Positions 1-9,367 of a stretch of 44,115 nucleotides of DNA are shown in pieces; position 1 is the first letter of the stretch, and every line of letters starts with the position of its first letter. A program made the translations under genes and the position numbers. The stretch comes from Streptomyces prasinopilosus (GTDB lineage: Bacteria > Actinomycetota > Actinomycetes > Streptomycetales > Streptomycetaceae). Below the pieces are notes generated by a model. That model worked only from the letters and a program-made list of their open reading frames with translations, was not told the DNA's origin and did no database searches. Where the stretch lies: contig NZ_LIRG01000007.1 of NCBI RefSeq assembly GCF_001419695.1, forward strand, positions 1,781 to 45,895. The letters are read 5' to 3'.

Positions 1-287
1 GATACCGGTGCCGTCGGGGTTTCCGGGCGATGTCGTCTGTCAAGTTCTCGACTGAACCATTGACAGATGCTTCATGCAGTAGAAACCTCTCACCTCAGCG
101 ATGCAAGCAAGTCACAGCGTTGCTTAAGAAATTGGCTTGATGCCGTTGTTCCTTGTCGGAGTCATGTTGGGCTCCCGGCGTGTGATTCCGCTGCCTTCCT
201 CACCGGGCCCCTCAGGACTGCCGGCCCCGGCCGAAGGAGAGGCCAAAGGCGGGTCACGTGCAGCGCCCACATCGCGGAAAGGCCACC
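1..287. other. Leader region upstream of the glucanase gene
   Basis: No convincing gene is seen here. A TTGACA hexamer at 60-65 could be a -35 box for the downstream secreted glucanase, but no well-spaced -10 box follows (TAGAAA comes only 14 bp later), so the promoter is tentative. A purine-rich stretch GGAAAGG at about 276-282 serves as ribosome binding site for the ATG at 288. Confidence 0.3.
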
Positions 288-3200
288 ATGAGAGGTACAC
301 ACATCAGCAGGCGATGGGGGGTCGGTCTGCTGGCAGCGGGCCTGGCCACCATCGGACTGCTTCCCGCCCCCGCACATGCTGCGGACGACGATCCCAACCT
401 CGCACTTGGCAGACCGGCAACGGCCGGCGGAGTCCACGGCAACTACCCGGCGACGAACGTCACCGACGGAAGCCAGGCTTCGTACTGGGAGGGCCCGGCA
501 GGCTCCTTCCCGCAGTGGGTGCAGGTCGATCTGGGCTCGCAAGTCCCCCTGGACCGCGTAGCGCTGAAACTGCCCACCGGTTGGGAAGGGCGCTCCCAGT
601 CCCTGTCCCTCCTCGGCAGTTCCGACGGCAGCTCCTTCAACACCCTCGTCGGCGCGCAGGCCCGCGTGTTCGCCCCCTCCGAGGCGAACACCGTGAACAT
701 CGACCTGCCTTCTGCCACCGTTCGATTCGTCCGGGTGCAGGTAGCCTCCAACTCGGGCTGGAACGCCGCACAGCTGTCCGAACTGGAGATCTACGGAGAA
801 GGCGGTGAAGATCCCGTAGACCCGCCCCTCGAGGGCACCAACCTGGCGCGGAACAAGCCGATCGAGGCAACGTCCACGACGCAGAGCTATGTGGCGACGA
901 ATGCCAACGACGACAATCTCAACACCTACTGGGAGTCAGCGGGATTCCCGTCGGACCTGACCGTGAAGCTCGGTGCCGACGCGGACGTCGAAGCCGTGGT
1001 CGTCAAGCTGAACCCGGATCAGGTATGGGCAGCACGCAAGCAGTCCCTGGAGGTCCTCGGGCGCGCTCAGGGGGCTTCCGCTTTCACCACGCTGAAGGCC
1101 CGGGCCGACTACTCCTTCAGCCCGTCGTCGGGTCAGAACTCCGTTGTCATCCCGGTGAAGGGCCGTGTCGCGGACGCCAGACTGGCCTTCCACTCCAACA
1201 CCGGCGCTCCCGGTGCCCAGGTCGCTGAACTTCAAGTGATCGGCAAGGCGGCGCCGCATCCGGACTTCGTCGTCACCGACCTGACATGGTCTCCAGCTTC
1301 CCCGTCCGAAAGGGACGAGGTGACGGTCGACGCCACCGTGCGCAACGCCGGAACCGCCACCGCCCCCGCGACGACGGTGAACGTCAGTGTCGAGGGTGCC
1401 GTCGCAGGCTCTGCTCCGGTCGCCTCCCTGTCGGCCGGATCGTCCGCCACCGTCTCCCTCCCCGTCGGCAGGCGCCCGACCGGCTCCTACACCGTTTCCG
1501 CCGCCGTCGACCCGATGGACACCGTCGCCGAGCTGGACAACAGCAACAACAGCCGGACCGCGGACAAGAAGCTGACCGTCTCCCAGAGCCCGGGCCCGGA
1601 CCTGCGGGTCACCGGCATCATCAGCAACCCGGCCTCACCTGCGGTCGGTTCCTCCGTTTCGTTCACCGTGACGGTCAACAACCGCGGTACCACCGCCGTC
1701 CCCGCCGGCACCATCACCCGCCTCACCGTCGGCGGGACCACCCTTCAGGGCACAACGGGAACCATCGCCGCCGGTGACACGGCCACCGTCGCCATCGAAG
1801 GCACCTGGAAGGCCACGAACGGTGGTGCCACCCTCACCGCGACCGCTGACGCCACCGCGAAGGTCGACGAGACCGACGAGAACAACAACGTCTTCGCCCG
1901 CTCCCTCGTCGTCGGACGCGGCGCCGCTGTGCCGTACACCGAATACGAGGCCGAAGACGCCCGCTACGACGGTACCCTCCTCAACGCGGACAAGCAGCGT
2001 ACTTTCGGGCACACCAACTTCGCCACCGAATCCTCGGGGCGCAAGTCGGTGCGGCTCGACGACACCGGAGACCATGTGGAGTTCACCTCCACCCACGCCG
2101 CGAACTCCGTGGTCGTGCGCAACTCGATCCCGGACTCCGCCGCGGGCGGCGGACGCGAGGCCACGCTCAGCCTCTACGCGGACGGAAAGTTCGTCCGGAA
2201 GCTGACGCTCTCGTCCAAGCACAGCTGGCTCTATGGCAGCACCGACGACCCGGAGGGTCTGACCAACACTCCCGGCGGTGACGCGCGCCGGTTGTTCGAC
2301 GAGTCCCACGCGCTGCTGACCGAGACCTACCCGGCGGGCACGAAGTTCCGTCTTCAGCGCGACGCGAGCGACTCGGCGGCCTTCTACATCGTCGACCTGA
2401 TCGACCTGGAGCAGGTCGCCCCGGCGGCCCCCAAGCCCGCTTCCTGCACGTCGATCACCGAGTACGGGGCCGTGCCCAACGACGGCATCGATGACGCGGA
2501 CGCCCTCCAGCGGGCGGTCACAGCCGACCAGAAGGGCGAGATCGACTGTGTGTGGATCCCGCCCGGCCAGTGGCGGCAGGAGAAGAAGATCCTCACCGAC
2601 GACCCCCAGAACCGGGGCCAGCACAACCAGGTCGGCATCCGTGACGTCACCGTGCGCGGCGCCGGCATGTGGCACTCCCAGCTGTACTCGCTGACCCCGC
2701 CGCACCAGGCGGGCGGCATCAACCACCCGCACGAGGGGAACTTCGGCTTCGACATCGACCACAACACCAAGATCTCGGACATCGCCGTCTTCGGCTCCGG
2801 CACCATCCGGGGCGGCGACGGCGGAGCCGAGGGCGGGGTCGCGCTCAACGGCCGTTTCGGCAAGGGCACGAAGATCACCAACGTGTGGATCGAGCACGCC
2901 AACGTAGGTGCCTGGGTCGGTCGCGACTACTCCAACATCCCCGAGCTGTGGGGTCCCGGGGACGGCGTCGAGTTCACCGGCGTCCGCATCCGCAACACCT
3001 ACGCCGACGGAGTCAACTTCGCCAACGGCACCCACAACTCCACCGTCTACAACTCCTCCTTCCGTAACACCGGCGACGACGCCCTCGCGGTGTGGGCCAG
3101 CAAGTATGTGAAGGACACCTCGGTCGACATCGGCCACGACAACCACTTCCGCAACAACACCGTCCAACTGCCCTGGCGCGCCAACGGCATCGCCGTCTAC

Positions 3201-3662
3201 GGCGGTTACGGCAACACCATTGAGAACAACCTGGTCTCCGACACGATGAACTACCCGGGGATCATGCTGGCCACCGACCACGACCCGCTGCCCTTCTCCG
3301 GGCAGACCCTGATCGCGGGCAACGGTCTGTACCGCACCGGCGGAGCGTTCTGGAACGAGGACCAGGAGTTCGGCGCCATCACGCTTTTCGCGCAGGGACC
3401 GAGCATCCCCGGCGTCACCATCCGTGACACCGACATCCATGACTCCACCTACGACGGCATTCAGTTCAAGACCGGCGGCGGCGCGATACCGGACGTGAAG
3501 ATCACCAACGTCCGCATCGACAAGTCGGTCAACGGCTGCGGCATCCTCGCGATGAGCGGGGCACGGGGCAGCGTGACGCTGACGGACGTGCACATCACCG
3601 ACTCGGCGGAAAGCGACGTCTGCATCGAACCCGGTTCACAATTCGTCATCAACCGCAACTGA
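288..3662 (+). CDS. Secreted GH87-type alpha-1,3-glucanase (mutanase/mycodextranase) with carbohydrate-binding domains
   Basis: 1124-residue exported enzyme predicted to cleave alpha-1,3-glucan, as in fungal walls or dental mutan. The ATG at 288 is preferred over the earlier in-frame start at 258, because GGAAAGG precedes it and a signal peptide (RR, hydrophobic core, APAHA cleavage site) begins directly there. Domains in order: two F5/8-type C (discoidin/CBM32-like) domains at about 35-175 and 183-320, two CARDB beta-sandwiches at about 324-434 and 437-543, a CBM35-like domain opening with YEAED at about 548-710, and a right-handed beta-helix catalytic domain at about 718-1124 with many NGT/NNT turns. 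Candidate catalytic aspartates are D907 (in DGVNF) and the adjacent pair D930-D931 (in GDDALAVW). This matches the three-aspartate arrangement known for GH87. Family assignment is from recognition of the motif and fold pattern. Other pectate-lyase-fold glycanases remain possible. Confidence 0.85.
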   Translation: MRGTHISRRWGVGLLAAGLATIGLLPAPAHAADDDPNLALGRPATAGGVHGNYPATNVTDGSQASYWEGPAGSFPQWVQVDLGSQVPLDRVALKLPTGWEGRSQSLSLLGSSDGSSFNTLVGAQARVFAPSEANTVNIDLPSATVRFVRVQVASNSGWNAAQLSELEIYGEGGEDPVDPPLEGTNLARNKPIEATSTTQSYVATNANDDNLNTYWESAGFPSDLTVKLGADADVEAVVVKLNPDQVWAARKQSLEVLGRAQGASAFTTLKARADYSFSPSSGQNSVVIPVKGRVADARLAFHSNTGAPGAQVAELQVIGKAAPHPDFVVTDLTWSPASPSERDEVTVDATVRNAGTATAPATTVNVSVEGAVAGSAPVASLSAGSSATVSLPVGRRPTGSYTVSAAVDPMDTVAELDNSNNSRTADKKLTVSQSPGPDLRVTGIISNPASPAVGSSVSFTVTVNNRGTTAVPAGTITRLTVGGTTLQGTTGTIAAGDTATVAIEGTWKATNGGATLTATADATAKVDETDENNNVFARSLVVGRGAAVPYTEYEAEDARYDGTLLNADKQRTFGHTNFATESSGRKSVRLDDTGDHVEFTSTHAANSVVVRNSIPDSAAGGGREATLSLYADGKFVRKLTLSSKHSWLYGSTDDPEGLTNTPGGDARRLFDESHALLTETYPAGTKFRLQRDASDSAAFYIVDLIDLEQVAPAAPKPASCTSITEYGAVPNDGIDDADALQRAVTADQKGEIDCVWIPPGQWRQEKKILTDDPQNRGQHNQVGIRDVTVRGAGMWHSQLYSLTPPHQAGGINHPHEGNFGFDIDHNTKISDIAVFGSGTIRGGDGGAEGGVALNGRFGKGTKITNVWIEHANVGAWVGRDYSNIPELWGPGDGVEFTGVRIRNTYADGVNFANGTHNSTVYNSSFRNTGDDALAVWASKYVKDTSVDIGHDNHFRNNTVQLPWRANGIAVYGGYGNTIENNLVSDTMNYPGIMLATDHDPLPFSGQTLIAGNGLYRTGGAFWNEDQEFGAITLFAQGPSIPGVTIRDTDIHDSTYDGIQFKTGGGAIPDVKITNVRIDKSVNGCGILAMSGARGSVTLTDVHITDSAESDVCIEPGSQFVINRN

Positions 3663-4513
3663 CGCGCGCGGGCACCGGTACGGCGGCCCGATCCCCGGGC
3701 CGCCGCATCGGCATGCCCGCGCACCGGTTTGCTCGTGGATGTTCACGAGGAATGACAGCACTGCTGTGACAGATCGTGTGTCGTCTTGCCCATGCCAATA
3801 TGACGCATTTCGGTGGCTCGAGTTCGGTCAGCAGCGGCAGGGAGGGATCGATGTCGTTCCATCGCAAATCCAGCTTCTCCAGCGATGGAAGCAGGGTGAG
3901 CCGGCCCGGCAACCAGCTGAGGTGGTTGCTCTGCAGGTCGATCTGACGCAGCCGCGGCAGGCCGGCCAGTGACGGCGGCAGTTCCGCCACGGAGTTCTCA
4001 CGCAGATCCAGGTGACGAAGTTCGTGCAGTTCAGCGGTCGACGGCGGCAAACCCTCGATCGTGTTACCTCGGAGCCAGAGCTCACGCAGGTTGCGCCGCC
4101 GGCCGATCGAATCGGGCAACGTGGTCAACTGGTTGTGCTGTGCCCTGAACTCGATGAGGCTGGTCATTCTCCCCATGGCTTCGGGGAGGGCCGTGAGGAT
4201 GTTCTCGCTGATGTTGAGGTAGCACAGTCCGGTCGGATTTCCCACGGCGTCCGGGATTCGTGACAGCTGATCATCGTGCAAGTGGAGGCAGTCGCTGAGC
4301 TCCGTCAGCCTGCCCAGCGCGTCGGGAATCGACGTGAGCGCGTTGTGGCCCAGGTCCAGGGTCATCAGCCGGTGCAGTCGTCCGATCCCTGGTGGGAGGG
4401 CCGTGAGTCCGTGATTCTCACCCGGAGTTCCGGGACAGGCAGCCAGTTCGGAACGAGATCGGCCAGCCTCGGCATGTCCAGTGCATGCGCGTGGAGCTTC
4501 CCCTGGGAGGTGA
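3649..4513 (-). pseudogene. Leucine-rich-repeat protein fragment, frameshifted
   Basis: An open frame from 4365 down to 3649 reads as consecutive leucine-rich repeats of the LxxLxLxxNxLxxLPxxIG type (for example LGHNALTSIPDALGRL and LDLRENSVAELPPSLAGL), about seven repeats. The repeat pattern continues upstream in a different frame: LTALPPGIGRLHRLM directly precedes the ATG at 4365, and an earlier frame gives LHAHALDMPRLADLVPNWLP. A single-base shift near 4400 therefore broke the gene. LRR similarity stops near 4513, where an IS3 remnant begins. The last ~45 codons lose the LRR pattern and run over the glucanase terminator, so the 3' end also looks truncated. Such proteins are normally cytoplasmic protein-binding scaffolds. 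The target is unknown. Confidence 0.7.
3681..3705 (+). terminator. GC-rich hairpin downstream of the glucanase
   Basis: A perfect 10-bp stem, CGGCGGCCCG pairing with CGGGCCGCCG, around the 5-nt loop ATCCC begins 18 nt after the glucanase stop. There is no U tract, which is usual for Streptomyces terminators. It lies inside the trailing end of the opposing broken LRR frame, which suggests that frame's last codons are not native. Confidence 0.7.
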
Positions 4514-4527
4514 AGTGAGCCCTCGCC

Positions 4528-5085
4528 GCTGGGCCCACATCTCCGACAGCCGCACCGACTTCGGCGTCAACGGATCTGCCAGGTGCTCGGGGAGTCCCGG
4601 GCCGGCCACTACCGGTGCTTGGCCACCAAGCAGGCCCGCGTCGAGCGCCGGGCCGAGGAGAAGCGGACCGCGAGCGAGATCCGCGCCCTTCACACCGAGC
4701 GCCATGGCGTCCACGGTGTCCCGCGCGTCCATGCCAAGCTGTGGGCGGGATGGCGCAGGGCCAACCAACCGCAAGCGCGTCACCCGGTTGATGTGTGGAT
4801 CAACCACATCGTCGGTCGGCACCTGCGGACGAAGAAGCGGACGACGATGGCGGACAGGACCGCGCCGGACCCGGTGATGCGCGGCTTCACCGCGGACGCC
4901 TCGAACACCGGGTAGTGCGGCGCCATCACCTCCATAGTTGTCGGCCCGTGCTGGCTCTCCCTCGCCACGGTGATCGACCTCTGCTCGAGGAAGGTCGTGG
5001 GCCGGCCGATCGCCGGCCACATGCACACCGCGCTGGCCACCGACGCGATCGAGATGGCCGTGGCCGCCCGCTCGGTGCCGCGGCG
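4528..5085 (+). pseudogene. IS3-family transposase (OrfB, DDE integrase) remnant
   Basis: Translation in shifting frames recovers the amino half of an IS3-family OrfB: ISDSRTDFGVN, then RICQVLGESRAGHYR, a long helical segment, HGVHGVPRVHAKL, NHIVGRHLRTKKRTTMADR and MRGFTADASNT. A stop (TAG) at about 4914 interrupts it, and the frame continues with the first part of the catalytic core (ATVIDLCSRKVVG and ATDAIEMAVAAR). A frameshift lies near 4570 and the sequence ends before the second catalytic aspartate. No terminal repeats were found. The element is dead. Its left edge coincides with the break in the LRR gene, consistent with the insertion having truncated that gene. Confidence 0.75.
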
Positions 5086-5312
5086 GACGGTGCGACGCAG
5101 GCGGTTTCGGGGAAGGTGAGCCGGTCGTCGATGCAAGGCATAACGCGGTTTGCCGATCGTCATACCGGACCCAGATCCTGGTCAAGGGTGTTCTCTCCGG
5201 GGAAGAGTGCGCGGACGGGATGCCACACCTGGGCAAGTAGCAGGCATCGAGTGCGGCGGATCCCACTCGACCCAGGCTCCTACCTTCCGGGCCGGTCCCG
5301 GTTCTGACCCTG

Positions 5313-6791
5313 TCATGCTCCCGAGGCCTCCCCCTCCGACTTCGTGACGGAGAGCGGGGTGGCGATGTCCTCCAGGGAGCGGCGTTCCGCGTTCACCGCG
5401 AGGAAGGCGGCCACGATGCCGGCCGCGCACATCAGGCCGGCGCCGATCTGGAAGGCGAGGACCGTGTCGCCGACCACGCCCGTGTTCGTGAGATCGGCGA
5501 AGATCAGGGGGCCGCTGATGCCGCCGGTGGCGGTGCCGATGGCGTAGAAGAAGGCGATGGCCATGGCCCGGGTCTCCATCGGGAAGATTTCGGAGACCGT
5601 GAGGTAGGCGCTGGAGGCGCCGGTCGAGGCGAAGAACAGCACCACGCACCAGCAGGCCGTCATCGTGCTCGCGTTCAGCGAGCCCTGGTCGAACAGCCAG
5701 GCCGTACCGAACAGCAGCACGCCGGAGAGCAGGTACGTCCCGGAGATCATGATGCGGCGGCCGACCGTGTCGAACAGTTTGCCGAGCAGCAGCGGGCCCA
5801 GGAAGTTGCCGGCCGCGATGACGGCGAAGTAGTAGCCGGTGTGGCCGGACGGGACGTCGAAGAACTGGATGAGGATCGCGCCGTAGCCGAAGGTGATGGC
5901 GTTGTAGAGGAACGCTTGGCCGACGAAGAGGGCGAAGCTGAGGGTCGAGCGCCGGCGGTACTGGGCGAAGACCGTCCGGGCGATCTCGGTGAAGGTGGTG
6001 CGCCTGCGCTGGTGGATGGTCATCTGGCCCTCGGCACGGGGCAGCGGCTTGTCCGTCTCGGCCATGACCTGCTGCTCGACGCCGTTCACGATCCGTTCGG
6101 CCTCCTCTTCCCGGCCGTGGATCAGCAGCCAGCGCGGGCTTTCGGGGACGTGACGGCGGACCAGGAGGATCACCAGGGCGAGGACGGCGCCCAGGGCGAA
6201 GGTCAGCCGCCAGCCGACGTTCGCTGGGAAGATCGACGTGTCCAGCGCGACGATCGACAGCAGGGAGCCACCGACCGCGCCCAGCCAGTAGCTGCCGTTG
6301 ATCACCAGGTTGACGCGCCCGCGGTAGTACGCCGGGATCAGCTCGTCGATCGCGGAGTTGATGGCCGCGTACTCGCCCCCGATGCCGAAGCCGGTGAGGA
6401 ACCGGAAGAGGAAGAACCACCAGGTCTCAAAGGCGAGCGCGGTCAGGGCGGTGGCGCCGAGATAGACCGCGAGGGTGATCAGGAAGAGCTTCTTGCGGCC
6501 ATAGATGTCGGTCAGCCGGCCCCAGAACAGGGCGCCCGAGCAGGCGCCGGCCACGTAGAGGGCGGCGGCGATGCCGGTGACCTCACCGGAGGTGATGGGC
6601 AGACCGCTACCGGGCTCGGAGAGCCGGCCGGCGACGTTGCCGACGATCGTCACCTCCATGCCGTCGAGGATCCACACAGTCCCCAGACCGATGATGATCG
6701 ACCAGTGCCAGCGCGACCAGGGCAGCTGGTCCAGGCGTGCGGGAATACTGGTGGTGACGGTACGTCCGGCCTCGGATCGAGCGGTCCCCAT
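5313..6791 (-). CDS. MFS transporter, sugar-porter/metabolite-H+ symporter type
   Basis: 492-residue 12-helix inner-membrane carrier. The ATG at 6791 is chosen because AAGGAAGG stands 6 nt upstream; an earlier in-frame start at 6827 lacks this. The first helix carries the D-G-M-E motif typical of metabolite:H+ symporters. The cytoplasmic loop between helices 2 and 3 has GRLTDIYGRKKLFL, the signature of the superfamily, and its counterpart in the second half is GKLFDTVGRR. PESPRWL follows helix 6 as in sugar porters. The central loop is long and charged. Helices are otherwise regular and no frameshift is seen, so the gene should be functional. Substrate cannot be deduced: sugars, aromatic acids and organic acids are all plausible. 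It stands alone, with no enzyme gene adjacent. Confidence 0.9.
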   Translation of the reverse strand: MGTARSEAGRTVTTSIPARLDQLPWSRWHWSIIIGLGTVWILDGMEVTIVGNVAGRLSEPGSGLPITSGEVTGIAAALYVAGACSGALFWGRLTDIYGRKKLFLITLAVYLGATALTALAFETWWFFLFRFLTGFGIGGEYAAINSAIDELIPAYYRGRVNLVINGSYWLGAVGGSLLSIVALDTSIFPANVGWRLTFALGAVLALVILLVRRHVPESPRWLLIHGREEEAERIVNGVEQQVMAETDKPLPRAEGQMTIHQRRRTTFTEIARTVFAQYRRRSTLSFALFVGQAFLYNAITFGYGAILIQFFDVPSGHTGYYFAVIAAGNFLGPLLLGKLFDTVGRRIMISGTYLLSGVLLFGTAWLFDQGSLNASTMTACWCVVLFFASTGASSAYLTVSEIFPMETRAMAIAFFYAIGTATGGISGPLIFADLTNTGVVGDTVLAFQIGAGLMCAAGIVAAFLAVNAERRSLEDIATPLSVTKSEGEASGA

Positions 6792-7268
6792 GGTCAGCCT
6801 TCCTTGAGGAAGTGAACCCCCGCTCATTCTCCTCCGCGCACCGGTTCCACGCCCCTGGTGCCTGTGACGGCGTGGAGATCACCGGACCGGCCAGTCTCCG
6901 GTCGTTGTCGTGGGTCGGGACCGTCGAGCGGTGCGTGCAAGGGGTCAGGACCTCAGTCAGCTGGACGCGGAGAGCCGGCTCCCCGGGACCTTGGGGTGAA
7001 GATGCGCGCGGTCAGGACGTCGGGGATCAGTCGCTGAGTCCTCCGATCTGCCCCGCGGGACGAGGGGGCCGAGAGGGCCGGTGCGGGGTCCACCGTGAAC
7101 CGGCTCTCGAACGCCGGGGTGAGCCTGCTCCTCCTGCCCCTCAGCCCGCTCGCCGGGCAGGGCCGCCCGGCAGCGAGTCCGCCACCGCCCGGGCCGCACC
7201 GGCGCCCCCGGCGGTGAAGGACGCCCCTCGCCACCGCGGCCAGGCATCTCCGAGGCTGCTATGTCATG
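6792..7268. other. Gene-free stretch between MFS gene and IS110 remnant
   Basis: About 480 bp with no frame showing coding character, recognisable domain or good start signal. It should contain the MFS promoter near its left edge, but no clear -35/-10 pair was identified. Confidence 0.4.
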
Positions 7269-7760
7269 TCAAGCCGCTTGAGGAAGCTCTTCTGCGTCCG
7301 GTTGACTCCTTTGTTCGATGATCTCGAAGGGCTGGCGGCAGATGGTGCGCTTGAGGCACCGTCGCGCGTCTCGGGGTTCTTGCCCTCGCCGGTACGGCGG
7401 GCGCCGGTAGACCGCGGGCGCGGATGGTCATGCGGTGCTTGGCGGAGAGCGCGGGGCGGTCGCGGAGGCCGGTGCAGCGTGGGACCTGTTGCGGTCGGCT
7501 GAGGCGTCGCAGTCCGGCGTGGAGGTCGTCCGGTGCGGAGACGATCAGAGTCCTGAGCCGGCTGATGGCTGCGGTGGAGGCGAGCTCGGCGCGGGTCGGC
7601 TCGGCACGCTCGGCGTTGGGCCGGGCGCCGGTATCCCTCGTCCGAGGCGAACGGGGGGTGCGGGGCCCCGGCCTTGTCAGTGCCGTCCGGGTCGGGCCGT
7701 TGGATCCGGGACGACTGACCGCTTCGGACCTGCTGAGGGTCCGCATCCCTGAGAGGATCG
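7269..7760 (-). pseudogene. IS110-family transposase remnant
   Basis: Read across frames on the minus strand, this stretch gives the middle of an IS110-type transposase: ISRLRTLIVSAPDDLHAGLRRLS, then CTGLRDRPALSAKHRMTIRA. That block is followed, after a large deletion and frame changes, by a carboxy-terminal block, CLKRTICRQPFEIIE, ending at a TGA at 7269. The RuvC-like amino domain and the serine motif near the end are not recoverable. IS110 elements lack terminal inverted repeats, so element ends cannot be set. Assignment rests on recalled family motifs. Confidence 0.55.
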
Positions 7761-7821
7761 AGATGTGACACGTCCGTCCGCGGTACCGGCGTCCGATGTC
7801 GGTCAAGGCAGCGAGGGAACC

Positions 7822-8346
7822 ATGCGGAGCCCGCAGGTCGTGGTGGTCATGGAGGTCACAGGCACCGGCAAGACCACCATCGGTGTCCTGCTGGCGGCCA
7901 GGCTCCGGGTCCCGTACGCCGAGGGCGACGACTTTCATCCGCAGGCCAACATCGCCAGGATGTCGGCCGGAGTGGCGCTCACCGACGAGGACCGAAGGCC
8001 CTGGCTGGACGCGATCGGCGCCTGGGCGCGCAAGCGGACGGGGCTCGGCGGGGTGATCAGCGGCTCGGCGCTGAGGAGGGCCTACCGCGACCGGGTGCGG
8101 GCCACGGCTCCCGGCATCGTGTTCGTGCACCTCACGGGTGACCGCGCGCTCATCGAGGAGCGGCTGGCCCGTCGGCAGGGGCACTTCATGCCCACGGCAC
8201 TGCTCGCCTCCCAGCTCGCCTCGCTCCAGCCGCTGGAGCCGGACGAGGCGGGGGTCACGGTGGACGTGTCGGGCGATCCCGAGGAGATCACCGTTCGCGT
8301 CGTGGACGCACTGCGCGAGCTGGAGCGGTCCTCCGCCGAGCAGTAG
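7822..8346 (+). CDS. gntK: Gluconate kinase-like protein with altered Walker A
   Basis: 174 residues, the normal length for GntK, which phosphorylates D-gluconate to 6-phosphogluconate and feeds the pentose phosphate pathway. The ATG at 7822 follows GAGGGA; the upstream in-frame extension to 7765 has no family similarity. Visible family features are the P-loop region, EGDDFHPQANIARMSAGVALTDEDRRPWL for gluconate binding, an SALRRAYRD helix, RLARRQGHFMP in the lid and LASQLASLQPLEPDE. Odd points: the first glycine of the P-loop (family pattern GVSGxGK) is glutamate, E11, giving VMEVTGTGKTT, and the usual cysteine before SAL is glycine. The gene is sandwiched between two dead transposase genes, so it may be drifting toward inactivity. 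No gluconate permease or regulator adjoins it. Confidence 0.8.
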   Translation: MRSPQVVVVMEVTGTGKTTIGVLLAARLRVPYAEGDDFHPQANIARMSAGVALTDEDRRPWLDAIGAWARKRTGLGGVISGSALRRAYRDRVRATAPGIVFVHLTGDRALIEERLARRQGHFMPTALLASQLASLQPLEPDEAGVTVDVSGDPEEITVRVVDALRELERSSAEQ

Positions 8347-8374
8347 GGCTCACTGCCCGGGCCGCCCGGCGCCG

Positions 8375-8869
8375 CTTGTCGTCCACCGCCCACTCCTGGG
8401 ACAGGAACAGTTCCCACTCCCATGGGCAGGACGCGGCATCGGTGGCCGCGTGCACGCTGACCGCGACCTGGCAGTCCGCCCGCTTGCCCAGCGCCCCGCA
8501 GTACTGGCGGGCCACCCCGGCCGACGCGATGCCGCACTGGGGAAACGACACGTCGTCGATGACCCGCACCTCCGGCTGGGTCGCCTCGCACAGCCGCCCG
8601 GCGAACCGCCGGCGCACCGGCGTCCACTCCCACGGTGACTGGTTCACGAACTGCTGCAGGGCCTGCATGTTCCCGTCCGGCAGCCGCTCGGCCATCGGCT
8701 GGATCGACTTGCGCCGCCCCTCCAGCATCAGGCCCCGCAGACAACATTCGCCCCATCACCGCTGGTCCCGCCGTGGCAGTGAGCCGGACACATCGGCAAC
8801 GAACTCCGATAACTCACCCCGGAGCCGTTCCACCTCCCCGAGCTTCACATCCGACAGAATGCCCGTCAC
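8375..8869 (-). pseudogene. IS701-type (DDE superfamily) transposase, amino-terminal fragment with stop
   Basis: Starting at GTG 8869, the frame reads VTGILSDVKLGEVERLRGE and LPRRDQR, then a TGA at 8756-8758 followed by WGECCLRGLMLEGRRKSIQPMAERLP. After that it gives a long intact block including VIDDVSFPQCGIASAGVARQYCGALGK, which carries the first catalytic aspartates, and WEWELFLSQEW. Similarity ends at about 8375, just after the gntK stop, so the carboxy half of the protein is missing. The premature stop probably arose from an arginine CGA (family consensus, from memory). Confidence 0.75.
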
Positions 8870-9015
8870 CAGGAAAGATCACTCAAGGTGACGAATCGCC
8901 ACTAGGTGTGCTGTCCCGGGGTGTTGATGACGCGCGTACTGCGTGCTTGAACGGGCGAGGGTCTTCCGGGTCCGGTGCGGACTGCGACATCTACGCCCGA
9001 CCGCAGGAGGCCCTC

Positions 9016-9345
9016 GTGTTCCACCGTAATGCTCCGCTGACGCGGACCGGCAGGCTGCGTCCGGCCCGGTGTGTCGTGGAGGACGGCCGGCCGTTGCGGC
9101 GGGCCGCGGGACGCTTCCAGGGCAGCCACACCACCGCCGCCCGCCGAGCCAGCCGCTACCGACCCCCGGGTGACGGGGGCATGCACGACCGTGCCGGCCG
9201 CCCGCACCGACGCACCGCGCCGGTGCGACACCCCCCGGGCGCCTGTTCGACGGGCGTCCCGCGCCGCGACCGGGCGGAACGCCGGTCCGGCCGGACGTCC
9301 GCGACGGGCCCCCGCCGCATCGCCCGCGGGAGCGCGGGAAGGCGG
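9016..9345 (+). pseudogene. IS481-family transposase, amino-terminal remnant
   Basis: The GTG at 9016 has GCAGGAGG just upstream and opens VFHRNAPLTRTGRLRPARCV, the characteristic start of Streptomyces IS481-type transposases. It is followed by a helix-turn-helix region (PLRRAAGRFQ, then SHTTAARRASRYR) and GGMHDRAGRPHRR. Beyond about 9220 the similarity becomes faint and frame-shifted, and the DDE core is absent. The remaining DNA to 9367 shows nothing else. The SARP-like gene on the opposite strand ends immediately to the right. Confidence 0.6.
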
Positions 9346-9367
9346 GGACGGCGATGGGCCGTGGCGT

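Noticed and set aside
1635-3593. 652-codon open frame antisense to the glucanase
   Set aside because: Composition is the typical Val/Gly/Asp-rich shadow of a high-GC gene; no domain, start signal or signal peptide, and the sense frame is clearly real.
6953-7247. Overlapping minus-strand frames upstream of the MFS gene
   Set aside because: Gly/Pro/Arg-rich translation in two overlapping frames, no start signal or domain.
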